A stretch of 64,000 bases of DNA from Burkholderiales bacterium (GCA_025927765.1 JAICKU010000001.1:62001-126000), one strand, 5' to 3'. Counted from the first letter of the stretch, positions 44,260 to 56,104 are shown. A program made the numbers and translations. Notes: generated from the letters alone by a model not told the origin.

Positions 44260-44860
44260 GCGGCGGTTCGTCGCGCGCGCCTGCCTGTTCGCCGTCGCGC
44301 TGGCATCGATCGGCGCGGACGCGTTCGCACGCGAAGCGGCGGCGAAATTCGGCTTCGGGACGAGACCGAGCGAAGCCGAGATCGGCCGCTTCTTTTCGCC
44401 CTTGCCGGACGGCCGCGGCATGCCGCAGGGTTCGGGTTCGGTGCTCGAAGGCAAGTCGGTGTACCAGCAGCAGTGCGCGTCGTGCCACGGCGAGAAGCTG
44501 CAGGGCGGCATCGGCGATCGGCTGATCGGCGGGCGCGGCACGCTCGTCAACGCCGATCCGCGCAAGGCGCCGATCAAGACCGTCGAAAGCTACTGGCCGT
44601 ACGCGACGACGCTCTTCGACTACGTCAAGCGCGCGATGCCGTTGACGGCGCCGGGAAGCCTGACCGACGATCAAGTGTATGCGCTGACTGCGTACATACT
44701 CTTCGAAGCGAACATCGTCGCCGACGACGTGATCATGAACGCGGAAACGCTGCCTAAGGTCGTGATGCCGAACGTCGACGGCTTCATGCCGGACCATCGG
44801 CCCGAGCACTTCCCGCCGGTCGCGAAAACGCCGCATCAGTCGCTGGGCATCGTCAAATAG
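44243..44860 (+). CDS. SoxD-like monoheme cytochrome c
   Basis: 205 residues, start overlapping soxC by 17 bases. A signal peptide (about 1-29, ending DAFAREA) sends it to the periplasm. One heme site, Cys78-x2-Cys81-His82 in CASCHGEKL; the sixth ligand is probably a Met further on. Canonical SoxD proteins are diheme and longer, so this is a shortened, single-heme electron acceptor for the SoxC-like enzyme. Tight overlap with soxC supports an obligate pair. Confidence 0.88.
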   Translation: MSTITERRFVARACLFAVALASIGADAFAREAAAKFGFGTRPSEAEIGRFFSPLPDGRGMPQGSGSVLEGKSVYQQQCASCHGEKLQGGIGDRLIGGRGTLVNADPRKAPIKTVESYWPYATTLFDYVKRAMPLTAPGSLTDDQVYALTAYILFEANIVADDVIMNAETLPKVVMPNVDGFMPDHRPEHFPPVAKTPHQSLGIVK

Positions 44861-44869
44861 CATTCGCGC

Positions 44870-46177
44870 ATGTCGGTCAAGCCGAAGACGCACGGATTCG
44901 ACACGCTCACGCTGCACGCCGGCGCGCGCCCCGATCCTGCCACGGGCGCGCGTGCGACGCCGATCTACCAGACCACGTCGTTCGTGTTCGACGACACCGA
45001 CGATGCGGCCGCGCTCTTCAACATGGAGCGCGCGGGCCACGTCTATTCGCGGCTGTCCAACCCCACGTGCGCGGTGCTCGAAGAACGCATCGCCGCACTC
45101 GAGGGCGGCATCGGCGCGATCACGACCGCGAGCGGGCAAGCGGCGCTGCATCTCGCGATCGTCACGCTGATGTCGGCGGGATCGCACATCGTCGCGTCGC
45201 GCTCGCTGTACGGCGGCTCGCACAACCTGCTCGACTACACGCTGCCGCGCTTCGGCATCGAGACGACGTTCGTCGATCCGCGCGACCTGGGCGCGTGGCG
45301 CGCCGCGATCCGCCCGGAAACGCGATTGTTGTTCGGCGAATCGCTCGGCAATCCCGCGCTCGAGGTGCTCGACGTGCCGCGCGTCGCCGCACTCGCGCAC
45401 GAGCACGGGCTGCCGCTCCTCGTCGATTCCACGTTCACCACGCCATTTCTGCTGCGTCCGTTCGACCACGGCGCCGATCTCGTCGTGCATTCGGCGACGA
45501 AGTTCCTTTCCGGGCACGGAACGGTGATCGGCGGCCTGCTCGTCGACGGCGGGACGTTCGACTGGAACGCCGATGGCGTGCGCGATAAGTTTCCCACGCT
45601 GACGCAGCCGTACGCAGGCTTCCACGGCATGGTGTTCGCCGAGGAATCGTCGACCGCGGCGTTCCTGCTTCGCGCGCGGCGCGAGGGATTGCGCGATTTC
45701 GGCGCGTGCATGGCGCCGATGACCGCGTTCCACATCCTGCAGGGCATCGAGACGCTGCCGCTGCGCATGGCGCGGCACGTCGCGAACGCGCGCGCCATCG
45801 TCGCGTTCCTGCGCGACCACCCGTTCGTGGCGCACGTCGGCTATCCCGACCTCGTCGAACATCCGGATCACGAACTCGCGAAGCGTCTGTTGCCGCGCGG
45901 CGGCGGGGCCGTGTTCAGCTTCGATTTGCGCGGCACGCGCGAGCAGGGCCGGCGCTTCATCGAATCGCTGCGTCTCTTCTCGCATCTCGCGAACGTCGGC
46001 GACGCGAAATCGCTGGTGATCCATCCGGCGTCGACGACGCACTATCGGATGTCGGACGAGGACCTGCGGCGCGCCGGCATCGGCGAAGGTACGATCCGGC
46101 TGTCGATCGGCCTCGAGGACCCGGCGGATCTGACCGAAGATCTCTCTCGGGCGCTCTACGCGGCGAGCAAGGGCTGA
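44870..46177 (+). CDS. metY: O-acetylhomoserine sulfhydrylase (MetY type)
   Basis: 435 residues, PLP-dependent Cys/Met metabolism family. The PLP lysine is Lys211 in HSATKFLSGHG; RLSNPTCAVLEERIAALEGG and PASTTHYRMSDEDL are typical. Its length and insertions favour MetY (sulfide plus O-acetylhomoserine to homocysteine) over MetZ or MetB. It lies ten bases after the Sox-like pair, linking sulfur oxidation and assimilation genes. The stop overlaps the next start by one base. Confidence 0.92.
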   Translation: MSVKPKTHGFDTLTLHAGARPDPATGARATPIYQTTSFVFDDTDDAAALFNMERAGHVYSRLSNPTCAVLEERIAALEGGIGAITTASGQAALHLAIVTLMSAGSHIVASRSLYGGSHNLLDYTLPRFGIETTFVDPRDLGAWRAAIRPETRLLFGESLGNPALEVLDVPRVAALAHEHGLPLLVDSTFTTPFLLRPFDHGADLVVHSATKFLSGHGTVIGGLLVDGGTFDWNADGVRDKFPTLTQPYAGFHGMVFAEESSTAAFLLRARREGLRDFGACMAPMTAFHILQGIETLPLRMARHVANARAIVAFLRDHPFVAHVGYPDLVEHPDHELAKRLLPRGGGAVFSFDLRGTREQGRRFIESLRLFSHLANVGDAKSLVIHPASTTHYRMSDEDLRRAGIGEGTIRLSIGLEDPADLTEDLSRALYAASKG

Positions 46178-46980
46178 TGCGCTTCGCCGTCGAAGGCCGC
46201 GCCGTCTACGCGTACACGGGCTCGCGCGCGCTCGACGCCGCGAAGCCCACGGTGATGTTCGTGCACGGTGCGGCACACGATCACGGGGTGTTCGCGCTGC
46301 AGTCGCGCTATTTCGCGTGGCACGGCATGAACGCGGTCGCCGTCGACCTTCCCGCGCACGGCGGATCGCAAGGTCCGGCGCTCGCATCGGTCGAGGCCAT
46401 CGCCGACTGGCTGGCCGCTGCGCTCGATGCGCTCGGCGTCGCGCGCGTACATCTCGTCGGGCATTCGATGGGTGCGCTCGCGTCGCTCGAATGCGCGGCG
46501 CGTTATCCGCAGCAGATCGCGCGGCTGACGCTGCTCGGCGCGTCGGCGCCCATGGCGGTCAGCGAAGACCTGCATGCGGCCGCCGAACGCAACGACCACG
46601 TTGCGTACGAGCTCATCAACGGCTGGTCGTTTTCGCCCGGCGGTCAGCTCGGCGGGAACACCGTGCCTGGCGTGTGGATGCTCGGCAATTCGATGCGGCT
46701 GATGGAGCGTACCGCCCCCGGCGTGCTCGCGAACGATCTCCGCGCGTGCCACGAGTACGCGAACGGAGTCGACGCCGCATCGCGAGTGCAATGCCCGGCG
46801 CTCGCGATCATGGGCACGCGCGACCTCATGGCGCCGCCGCGCAACGCGAAGGCGCTGATCGCGGCGTTGCCGGACGCGCGCGTGGTCACGCTGCCGGATG
46901 CCGGCCACGCGCTGATGGCCGAGCGTCCCGACGCGGTGCTCGACGCGCTGCGCGAGTTCTTCGGTTCGCGCGCAACCTGA
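46177..46980 (+). CDS. Alpha/beta-hydrolase
   Basis: 267 residues from the ATG overlapping the metY stop (TGATG). Oxyanion segment FVHGAAHDHGVF, nucleophile Ser97 in VGHSMGAL, acidic residue in IMGTRDLMAPP and His in PDAGHALM complete the catalytic set. No signal peptide. The coupling to metY suggests a thio- or acyl-ester substrate, but there is no direct evidence. Confidence 0.88.
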   Translation: MRFAVEGRAVYAYTGSRALDAAKPTVMFVHGAAHDHGVFALQSRYFAWHGMNAVAVDLPAHGGSQGPALASVEAIADWLAAALDALGVARVHLVGHSMGALASLECAARYPQQIARLTLLGASAPMAVSEDLHAAAERNDHVAYELINGWSFSPGGQLGGNTVPGVWMLGNSMRLMERTAPGVLANDLRACHEYANGVDAASRVQCPALAIMGTRDLMAPPRNAKALIAALPDARVVTLPDAGHALMAERPDAVLDALREFFGSRAT

Positions 46981-46981
46981 C

Positions 46982-47710
46982 GTGACTGCGCGGATCTACG
47001 TCGGCGACGACGTTCGCGCGTTGTCGCCGGCGGCCTCCTATCCGTTGCCTGCGTCGGCGGCGCGCCACGTTGCGCAGGCACTACGCATGCGCACGGGCGA
47101 ACCGATCGTGCTCTTCACCGGCGAAGGCGGCGAATACGACGCGACGATCGAGGCCATTGACCGGCGCGAGGTCGTCGTGCGCGTCGGACGGCACCATGCG
47201 GTCGAGCGCGAGAACGCGCACCCGGTCACGCTCGTGCAGGCACTGATCGCCGCCGACATGATGGATTTCGTCGTGCGCAAGGCGGTCGAGCTCGGCGTCG
47301 GGACGATCGTGCCCGTGCAGGCCGCGCGAAGCCAGGGGGTGCCGGTCGCGCGGATCGCAAAGCGCGTCGAGCATTGGCGGCAGATCGCGATCGCCGCGTG
47401 CGAGCAATGCGGGCGCAATCGCATTCCGCCGGTCGCCGATGTCGTGACGCTCGCACAGTGGATCGCCTCTTCGACGCCGGGGGGTGCGGTGATCCTCGAC
47501 GCGAGCGCCGCGCAGTCGCTGGGCACGCTCGCCGTGCGCGACCCTCCCGCTGCAATCATCAGCGGACCGGAAGGCGGCCTCACGCCCGAGGAACTCGCCA
47601 CGGCGAATGCGCGCGGCATTGTCGCCGCACATCTCGGCCCGCGCGTGCTGCGTGCCGAGACCGCGCCCCTCGCCGCACTCGCGACGCTGAACGCGTTCGG
47701 CGCGACGTAG
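46982..47710 (+). CDS. rsmE: 16S rRNA (uracil-1498-N3)-methyltransferase
   Basis: 242 residues from a GTG. RsmE landmarks: an N-terminal PUA-like domain (about 1-70), then the SPOUT fold with LVQALIAADMMDFVVRKAVELG, ARSQGVPV, CEQCGRNRIP and the SAM-binding knot ISGPEGGLTPEE. It methylates U1498 in the decoding centre of the small subunit. The stop TAG is part of the palindromic element at 47707-47741. Confidence 0.95.
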   Translation: MTARIYVGDDVRALSPAASYPLPASAARHVAQALRMRTGEPIVLFTGEGGEYDATIEAIDRREVVVRVGRHHAVERENAHPVTLVQALIAADMMDFVVRKAVELGVGTIVPVQAARSQGVPVARIAKRVEHWRQIAIAACEQCGRNRIPPVADVVTLAQWIASSTPGGAVILDASAAQSLGTLAVRDPPAAIISGPEGGLTPEELATANARGIVAAHLGPRVLRAETAPLAALATLNAFGAT

Positions 47711-47741
47711 GGTCAGTCAGGAAATTAGGGTCTGACCCTAC
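47707..47741. repeat. Copy 3 of the AGGGTC palindrome, nested, supplies both convergent stop codons
   Basis: GTAGGGTCAG at 47707-47716 is repeated in reverse complement as CTGACCCTAC at 47732-47741. Inside, TAGGGTC and GACCCTA (47726-47740) pair around one T. The TAG of the left arm ends rsmE and the mirror TAG ends the universal stress gene, as also seen with TGA at 769-799. Confidence 0.85.
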
Positions 47742-48178
47742 CTTTCGCGATCCCCGGCCACGAGAATGCTGCAATGCACGCGCTCGACCAGCATCGAGTC
47801 GACGGTGCCTCGCCACCAGCGCAGCGCGAACTTCTTGCTGCGGCGGTGCCCGACGATCACGAGGTCGATGCCGAGCGATTCGACCATGCGCGAGATCACG
47901 TCGACCGGCTCGCCGTCCTCGAGGTGCGTCGTCACCGAGAAGCCGCGCTCGGTCAAGCGTGCAGCCGCTTCGTTGAGGTCGGCCTGCATGCGCGACCGAT
48001 CGATCGCGAGCGCGGGCTCGGGCACGAACTCGCCGGCCAGCAGGTACGGCGACGGGTCGTGCAGCACGCACACGAGATGGATCTCGCGGCCCGACACCTG
48101 CATCAGGTTCGAGCACTCGTCGACGGCGAGCCGGCTTTCGGGCGAGCCGTCGAATGCGACCAGGATCTTCCGATACAT
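47738..48178 (-). CDS. Universal stress protein (UspA domain)
   Basis: 146 residues, preceded by AAGGAGG. Usp fold: MYRKILVAFDGSPESRLAVDE at the start and a C-terminal nucleotide-loop region IVGHRRSKKFALRWWRGTVDSM. The second Gly of the usual G-x2-G-x9-G(S/T) ATP motif is replaced (GHRRS), so ATP binding may be weak. It follows the DHA2 efflux gene by 37 bases on the same strand. Confidence 0.92.
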   Translation of the reverse strand: MYRKILVAFDGSPESRLAVDECSNLMQVSGREIHLVCVLHDPSPYLLAGEFVPEPALAIDRSRMQADLNEAAARLTERGFSVTTHLEDGEPVDVISRMVESLGIDLVIVGHRRSKKFALRWWRGTVDSMLVERVHCSILVAGDRER

Positions 48179-48215
48179 GGTTTCCTCCTTCTACGTCCGT
48201 CGTTGAGTCTGCTTT

Positions 48216-49625
48216 TTATGTCTTCGCAGGGCCGGGCCTGATCAGCCACGCGGGGACGACCGCGAGGGCAAACGCTAGGGTAACGATCGCGAAGCATTCG
48301 TGGAAGGGCCTCGCGGGATCGACCTTGCCGACGGTGTCGAGGCGCCACTCGAGCACCACCGCGAGCAGGTTCACGCCGATCGCGCCCCCGAGCTGCCGCA
48401 CGAAGTTGACGGCGGCCGACGCGTACGCGAGCTCGGTCCCCGCGAGCGACTGCACGGCGCCGACGTTCAGCGCGGGAATCAGCATGCCGAGGCCGGCACG
48501 CCCGATCACGAGCCACAACGCCAGCAGCACGAAGCCCGTCGCCGCGCCGGAGAACGTCAAAAGCAGGCTCGACACCGCGAACAGCACGAGGCCCGCGATG
48601 ACGATGGGCCGCGCGTGCAGGCGATCGGTGAGGCGACCGCCGATGGTGATCGCGATCGCGAGCGCGATACCCGCCGGCGCGAGCAGATAGCCCGCTTCCG
48701 CGGCGTCGTAATGCGCGATCTCCTGCGCGAACACCGGCACGAGGTACGTGCTGCCGAAAAGCCCGATGCCGTACGCGAACGCGACGATCGCGCTGCCTGT
48801 GAACGTGCGATGGCCGAACAGGCGGATCGGCAGCAGCGGCGCGCGAGTGCGGCGTTCCCACAGCACGAACGCGATCGCGAGACCGACGCCCGCCGCCGCG
48901 AGCAGCAGCGTACCCGGCGACGCGAAACCATCGCGATGCCCGACAACGGGAATGTTGAGCAGCGCGACGAGCGCCAGCGCGAGCAGGACCGTGCCGAGCC
49001 AGTCGAAGCGCAGGCGCTCCGGCGCGCGGACAGTCGCGAGCGTGCGCGCGCCGAGCACCAGTCCCGCGATGCAGAACGGCACGGTCAGGAGGAAGATCGA
49101 CCGCCAGCCGAACGCTTCGAGCAGCGTGCCGCCGATCGCCGGGCCGATCGCGGGTGCCAGCACGATGCCGAATCCGTAGATGCCCATCGCTCGACCGCGT
49201 TCGTTCACCGGGTACACGCGAAACAGCACGATCATCGCGAGCGGCTGCAGGATGCCGGCCGTTGCGCCCTGCAGCACGCGTGCGCCGATCAGCGCGGACG
49301 TATTCCAGCTCCCTGCCGCGAGCAGCGACGCGACGAGGAAGATCGCGAGCGTGGCGACGAACGTCGTGCGCTCGCCGAACGTCTCGACCAGCCATGCAGT
49401 GCCGAGCATCGTCGCGGTCATCGCCGCGAGGTAGCCGGCAGCGATCCACTGCAGCGTGTCGTGGCCGACGTGGAACTCGGCGATCAGCGCGGGAAACGCA
49501 ACATTGACGATCGTCGCCGAGAGGATCGTCGAGATCGTGCCGAGCATCATCGTCGCGACGACGAGCGCGCGCGACGCGGGAGCGTTCTCCCCGCTCAGGC
49601 CGTCGCCGCGACGCGCCGGCCGCAC
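48216..49625 (-). CDS. DHA2-family MFS drug efflux permease
   Basis: About 469 residues from a GTG at 49625 inside the end of holA; an ATG at 49553-49548 would cut into the first helix. Thirteen or fourteen membrane helices. Motif A-like GTAWLVETFGERTTF and motif C-like GIVLAPAIGPAIGGTLLEAFGWRSIF are as in EmrB/QacA. Exports lipophilic drugs or acids by proton antiport; no membrane fusion partner (EmrA) is adjacent. Start choice is uncertain. Confidence 0.88.
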   Translation of the reverse strand: MRPARRGDGLSGENAPASRALVVATMMLGTISTILSATIVNVAFPALIAEFHVGHDTLQWIAAGYLAAMTATMLGTAWLVETFGERTTFVATLAIFLVASLLAAGSWNTSALIGARVLQGATAGILQPLAMIVLFRVYPVNERGRAMGIYGFGIVLAPAIGPAIGGTLLEAFGWRSIFLLTVPFCIAGLVLGARTLATVRAPERLRFDWLGTVLLALALVALLNIPVVGHRDGFASPGTLLLAAAGVGLAIAFVLWERRTRAPLLPIRLFGHRTFTGSAIVAFAYGIGLFGSTYLVPVFAQEIAHYDAAEAGYLLAPAGIALAIAITIGGRLTDRLHARPIVIAGLVLFAVSSLLLTFSGAATGFVLLALWLVIGRAGLGMLIPALNVGAVQSLAGTELAYASAAVNFVRQLGGAIGVNLLAVVLEWRLDTVGKVDPARPFHECFAIVTLAFALAVVPAWLIRPGPAKT

Positions 49626-50617
49626 AGCGCGAGTCCGATGTCGACGACGTCGTCCCACGGGTCGCCCCGCCCGAGGCCCTTCGCCAGCGCGTCGAGCTTC
49701 GCAAGCGCGGCGACGAGCGGCGCGACGGCGTCCGCGTGCACGCGGCGCGCGGCGCGTTCGAGCGCCGGCTGCCGCTTGCCCCACACGCGCGCCCCGCGCA
49801 CGGCATTCGCAATCGACACGCCGCGCGCCGCCGCTTCGTGCACGCTCGCGAGCGCGTGCAGGTCTTCGCCGAGCTGCCACACGGCGAGCGTCACCGGCTC
49901 GCCCTCCGCGCGGAGGCCGTCGACGATGCGCAGCACGCGCGCCGCGTCGCCCGTCAGCCACGCTTCGGAGAGCTCCTGCAGGTCGTAACGCGCGACGTTG
50001 GCCACGGCGCGCTCGACGTCCTCGTGCGCGAGCGTGCCCTTGGGCAACAGCAGCGCGAGCTTGGCGATTTCCTGCCCGGCCGCGAGCAGATTGCCTTCAC
50101 AGCGATCGGCGAGGAACGCGAGGGTGTCGCGGGAAACCCGCTGCCCGTTTCGCGCCAGCCGCTCGGCGATCCAGCCGGGCATGGCCTTGCGATCGAGCGG
50201 CGCGACCGCGATGACGACACCGTGCCTGGCGAGTGCCGTGAACCATGCAGAGTTCTGCGCGGTGCGATCGAGGCGGGGCAGCGTGATCAGCGTGACGTCG
50301 TCCGGTGGCAGGGCGTTCGCATGCTTCTCGAGCACCGCCGCACCTTCGACGCCCGGCTTGCCCGAGGGAATGCGCAAGTCGACGAGCCTTCGCGACGCGA
50401 AGAGCCCGAGATTCGCGTTCGCCGACGCGAACGCGTCCCAGCGGAAATGCTGCTCGGCGACGAACACTTCGCGCTCGGTGCAGCCCGCAGCCCGCGCGGC
50501 TACGCGAATCGCGTCGCCGGCTTCGATCGCAAAGAGCGGCTCGTCGCCGTGCACCACGTAGAGCGGCGCGAGCTTCTTCGCGAGATGCGCGTCGAGCTCG
50601 TCAGCCCGCAGCTGCAT
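49595..50617 (-). CDS. holA: DNA polymerase III delta subunit
   Basis: 340 residues. N-terminal MQLRADELDAHLAKKLAPLYVVHGDEPLF is the HolA start; the clamp-interaction and AAA+-like region contains NANLGLFASRRLVDLRIPSGKPG and LITLPRLDR. It opens the beta clamp as part of the clamp loader. Sits in the conserved order leuS-lptE-holA. Confidence 0.95.
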   Translation of the reverse strand: MQLRADELDAHLAKKLAPLYVVHGDEPLFAIEAGDAIRVAARAAGCTEREVFVAEQHFRWDAFASANANLGLFASRRLVDLRIPSGKPGVEGAAVLEKHANALPPDDVTLITLPRLDRTAQNSAWFTALARHGVVIAVAPLDRKAMPGWIAERLARNGQRVSRDTLAFLADRCEGNLLAAGQEIAKLALLLPKGTLAHEDVERAVANVARYDLQELSEAWLTGDAARVLRIVDGLRAEGEPVTLAVWQLGEDLHALASVHEAAARGVSIANAVRGARVWGKRQPALERAARRVHADAVAPLVAALAKLDALAKGLGRGDPWDDVVDIGLALCGRRVAATA

Positions 50618-50626
50618 GCCCGAATC

Positions 50627-51154
50627 TCAAGCCGGCTTCCTCGCCGCCTGCAGCCGGCGGATCAGCTGCTGAACGACGTCGCTCTGCATTTCCTTCAGCA
50701 GGTGCTGTTCCTGCGTGCCGCGTGCAAGCACTTCGCTCTCGTTGAACGTGTAGCTGCGGCGCACGCTGATCTCGCCGGCCGGCAGCCAGTCGTTGCCCTG
50801 CGCGTCGTGCAACCGGAAGCCCACGCGCTTGACGAGCAGGTACTCCTGCACGCTGCCCGCCACCGACAGCGACAGCACCTCCTTGTCGTCGGCCACCTGC
50901 GGAATGTCGAGGATCACCTGCGCGTCCTTCGCGTCGACGACCTTCGCGCTGCCGGTTTCATTGAGCGCGCGGCGCACCTCGTCGGCGAGCCCGGGTGCGC
51001 CCGGCGCATTCACCGCGATCGTCGTGAACGTGTACGTGGCCTTGCCGCGCAGGTGGAACCCGCATCCGGCGAGCACGAGCGACGCCGCAAGGAGCGCAAC
51101 GTAAAAGTAGGGTCTGACCCTGCTTCCCGGGTTCGACGAAAGCGCATGCATCAT
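50627..51154 (-). CDS. lptE: LPS-assembly lipoprotein LptE
   Basis: 175 residues from the ATG at 51154, preceded by GGGAG; an in-frame ATG follows directly. A signal peptide ends in LVLAGC with lipidation predicted at Cys31. GFHLRGKATYTF after the lipid site and the C-terminal LLKEMQSDVVQQLIRRLQA are typical. It plugs the LptD barrel that delivers lipopolysaccharide to the outer leaflet. Residues 12-16 of the signal peptide (RVRPY) are encoded by a copy of the dispersed palindrome, and the ribosome site lies beside a heptamer tract. Confidence 0.93.
   Translation of the reverse strand: MMHALSSNPGSRVRPYFYVALLAASLVLAGCGFHLRGKATYTFTTIAVNAPGAPGLADEVRRALNETGSAKVVDAKDAQVILDIPQVADDKEVLSLSVAGSVQEYLLVKRVGFRLHDAQGNDWLPAGEISVRRSYTFNESEVLARGTQEQHLLKEMQSDVVQQLIRRLQAARKPA
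51109..51121. repeat. Copy 4 of the AGGGTC-N-GACCCT palindrome, inside lptE signal peptide
   Basis: AGGGTC and GACCCT around one T. Beyond the core the left side (AAAAGT) and right side (GCTT) still resemble the AAAAGC/GCTTTT arms of copy 1. This copy is within coding sequence, in the non-conserved n-region of the signal peptide. Confidence 0.75.
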
Positions 51155-51163
51155 CGCGCTGCT

Positions 51164-51177
51164 CCCTGGCCCCTGGC
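51164..51177. repeat. Two tandem heptamers CCCTGGC between leuS and lptE
   Basis: Two identical 7-base units directly beyond the leuS stop codon, on the minus strand reading GCCAGGG twice and running into the lptE ribosome-binding GGGAG. Confidence 0.55.
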
Positions 51178-51179
51178 CC

Positions 51180-53822
<2,643 letters not shown>

Positions 53823-53953
53823 TGCGAAAATGGGGAGAGCGCGGCGAAAGGCGCGCGTCTTTTTTGAAGTAAGTCGTTGATTATACGTTTGCGCCTCGAA
53901 AAACTCCGCGAATGGCACAATGATGGGTTGCGGTCGAACCCGCAACTCACCCC

Positions 53954-56104
53954 ATGCATCGGCTTCGTCTTCTTCGCCGTCGCGCGCTCGCGTTCGTCGC
54001 GTGCATCCTCGCGGTGGGCCTCGCCCACGCGGCGCCGGTGCGCACCGATCACGTCAACGCCGAGCTCGTCGCCGACCGCGCGGCGCTCGTCCCCGGCACG
54101 ACGACGACGCTCGCGCTCCGGCTCGACATCGATCGCGGCTGGCACACGTACTGGCGCAATCCCGGCGAATCGGGGCTGCCGACGACGCTCGCGTGGAAGC
54201 TGCCCGCAGGGTATCAGGCGGGCGACATCGAGTGGCCGGCGCCGAAGGCGCTGCCGGCGGGGCCGCTCGTCAACTACGGCTACGAGGGCGTGGTGCTGCA
54301 TCTCGTGCCACTGCGTGTCCCGGCCGACGCCGCCGTCGGGCAGAACGTCACGCTCGCGGCACGCGCCGATTGGCTCGTGTGCAGGGAAACGTGCGTGCCC
54401 GAGGGCGCCGACCTCACGCTCGTGCTGCCCGTCGCAGGCGACGCCGTCCCGTCGAAATGGCACGACGCGATCGCGGCGACGCAGGCCGCGTTGCCGAAGC
54501 CGTTGCCCGGCTCATGGAAGACGAGCGCGGTGGCGAAGGGTTCGCGCATCGCATTGACGCTGACGCCGCCGGCGAATGCCGCGGACCCGGGCAGGTTGCA
54601 GTTCTTCGCGGACGACGAGCGGCGCATCGAGGCGTCGGCGCCGCAGACGCGCGAAGCGGCGAACGGCCAGTATGTGCTCGACCTGCCGGTGTCGCACGAG
54701 CTCAAGGGCGGATTCGCGTCGCTGCGCGGCGTGCTGCGCGGCGCAACCGGCTTCGCGACGGACAACGGCGTTGTCGCGGCCGCGGCGATCGACGTGCCGA
54801 TCGCCGGAACGCCGATCGCCGGTCCGAAGCCGGTGATCGACGCGTCGGCCGTCACCGCCTCGGCGGCGTCACTGCCAACCGGCGCGGCGAACATCGCGGC
54901 GTGGCCCGTCGCGGTCGCGCTCGCCTTCGCGCTGGTGGGCGGCGTGCTGCTGAACCTGATGCCCTGCGTGTTCCCGATCCTGTCGTTGAAGGCGCTCGGG
55001 CTCGCGTCGTCCGACGGCGATCGCGGCGCGTTGCGACAGGAGGGCGTAGCGTTCGCCGCCGGTGTCGTCGTCGCGTTCGCCGCGCTCGGCCTCGTGCTCC
55101 TCGCGCTGCGTGCCGGCGGCGCCGAGCTCGGCTGGGGCTTCCAGTTGCAGTCGCCGGCGGTGGTCACCGCGCTCGCGATCCTGTTCTTCGTGATCGCGCA
55201 GAACCTGTCGGGCGTGTTCGAGTTCGGCGCGTTCGTGCCGTCGGGCGTCGCGAGCTTCGCCCACGCGAATCGTCACGTGAACGCGTTCGCGTCGGGGCTC
55301 CTCGCCGTGGCCGTCGCGTCGCCGTGCACGGCTCCGTTCATGGGCGCGGCGCTCGGTTACGCGCTGACGGCTCCGGTCGTTGTTACGCTCGGCGTGTTCC
55401 TTGCGCTCGGCGTGGGCATGGCGCTGCCGTATGGCCTGCTCGCGTGGTTCCCGCAGTGGCGTCGCATGCTGCCGCGCCCCGGTCCCTGGCTCGTGCGCCT
55501 GAAGCAGGTGCTCGCCTTTCCGCTGTATGCGACGGTGGCGTGGCTCGCGTGGGTGCTCGCCGCACAGGTGGGCATCGACGCCGTCCTGCGGCTCGGGCTC
55601 GTGCTGGTGCTGGTCGCGCTGGCGCTCTTCGCGTGGCGCGCATGGCGGTCGGCGGGCAGCGCCGCATGGACGGGCGCCGTGGCCGCCGCCGTCGTCGGCG
55701 CCGCCATTGTCGTGTGGCCGCTTTTCGTCGGCGGCGGGACCCAGGAGGTGCCGCGCACGGCGAGCGGCGACGGCTGGCAAACGTTTTCGCCGGCGGGCGT
55801 GGCGCAATTGACGGCGGAAGGCCGGCCCGTGTTCGTCGATTTCACCGCGGCGTGGTGCATCACCTGCCAGGTCAACGAGCGCTTCGTGCTGAACGACGCG
55901 CGCGTGCGCGACGCGTTCGCGCAGAACGGCGTCGCGCTCGTCCGTGCCGACTGGACGCGCCGCGATCCCGCCATCACGCAGGCACTCGCCGAACTCGGTC
56001 GCAGCGGCGTCCCGGTGTACGTGCTCTATCGCCCGGGACGCGCGCCGCTCGTGCTGCCCGAGGTGCTCGAGCGGCGCGTCGTGATCGACGCGTTGGCGTC
56101 GTAG
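53954..56104 (+). CDS. ScsB/DsbD-type thiol:disulfide reductase
   Basis: 716 residues. Signal peptide (about 1-26), an N-terminal periplasmic domain with a redox pair in [12 protein letters not shown], a central membrane domain of about eight helices with cysteines in [13 protein letters not shown] and [10 protein letters not shown], and a C-terminal thioredoxin domain with WCITC. This is the three-domain electron conduit that moves reducing power from cytoplasmic thioredoxin to periplasmic proteins. The N-terminal domain is of the ScsB type, larger than in classical DsbD, so copper-stress or alternative periplasmic clients are possible. Confidence 0.92.
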   Translation: MHRLRLLRRRALAFVACILAVGLAHAAPVRTDHVNAELVADRAALVPGTTTTLALRLDIDRGWHTYWRNPGESGLPTTLAWKLPAGYQAGDIEWPAPKALPAGPLVNYGYEGVVLHLVPLRVPADAAVGQNVTLAARADWLVCRETCVPEGADLTLVLPVAGDAVPSKWHDAIAATQAALPKPLPGSWKTSAVAKGSRIALTLTPPANAADPGRLQFFADDERRIEASAPQTREAANGQYVLDLPVSHELKGGFASLRGVLRGATGFATDNGVVAAAAIDVPIAGTPIAGPKPVIDASAVTASAASLPTGAANIAAWPVAVALAFALVGGVLLNLMPCVFPILSLKALGLASSDGDRGALRQEGVAFAAGVVVAFAALGLVLLALRAGGAELGWGFQLQSPAVVTALAILFFVIAQNLSGVFEFGAFVPSGVASFAHANRHVNAFASGLLAVAVASPCTAPFMGAALGYALTAPVVVTLGVFLALGVGMALPYGLLAWFPQWRRMLPRPGPWLVRLKQVLAFPLYATVAWLAWVLAAQVGIDAVLRLGLVLVLVALALFAWRAWRSAGSAAWTGAVAAAVVGAAIVVWPLFVGGGTQEVPRTASGDGWQTFSPAGVAQLTAEGRPVFVDFTAAWCITCQVNERFVLNDARVRDAFAQNGVALVRADWTRRDPAITQALAELGRSGVPVYVLYRPGRAPLVLPEVLERRVVIDALAS

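Noticed and set aside
43931-46387. 818-codon open frame on the minus strand
   Set aside because: Antisense to soxC, the cytochrome and metY; composition is Arg-rich and low complexity, no motif.
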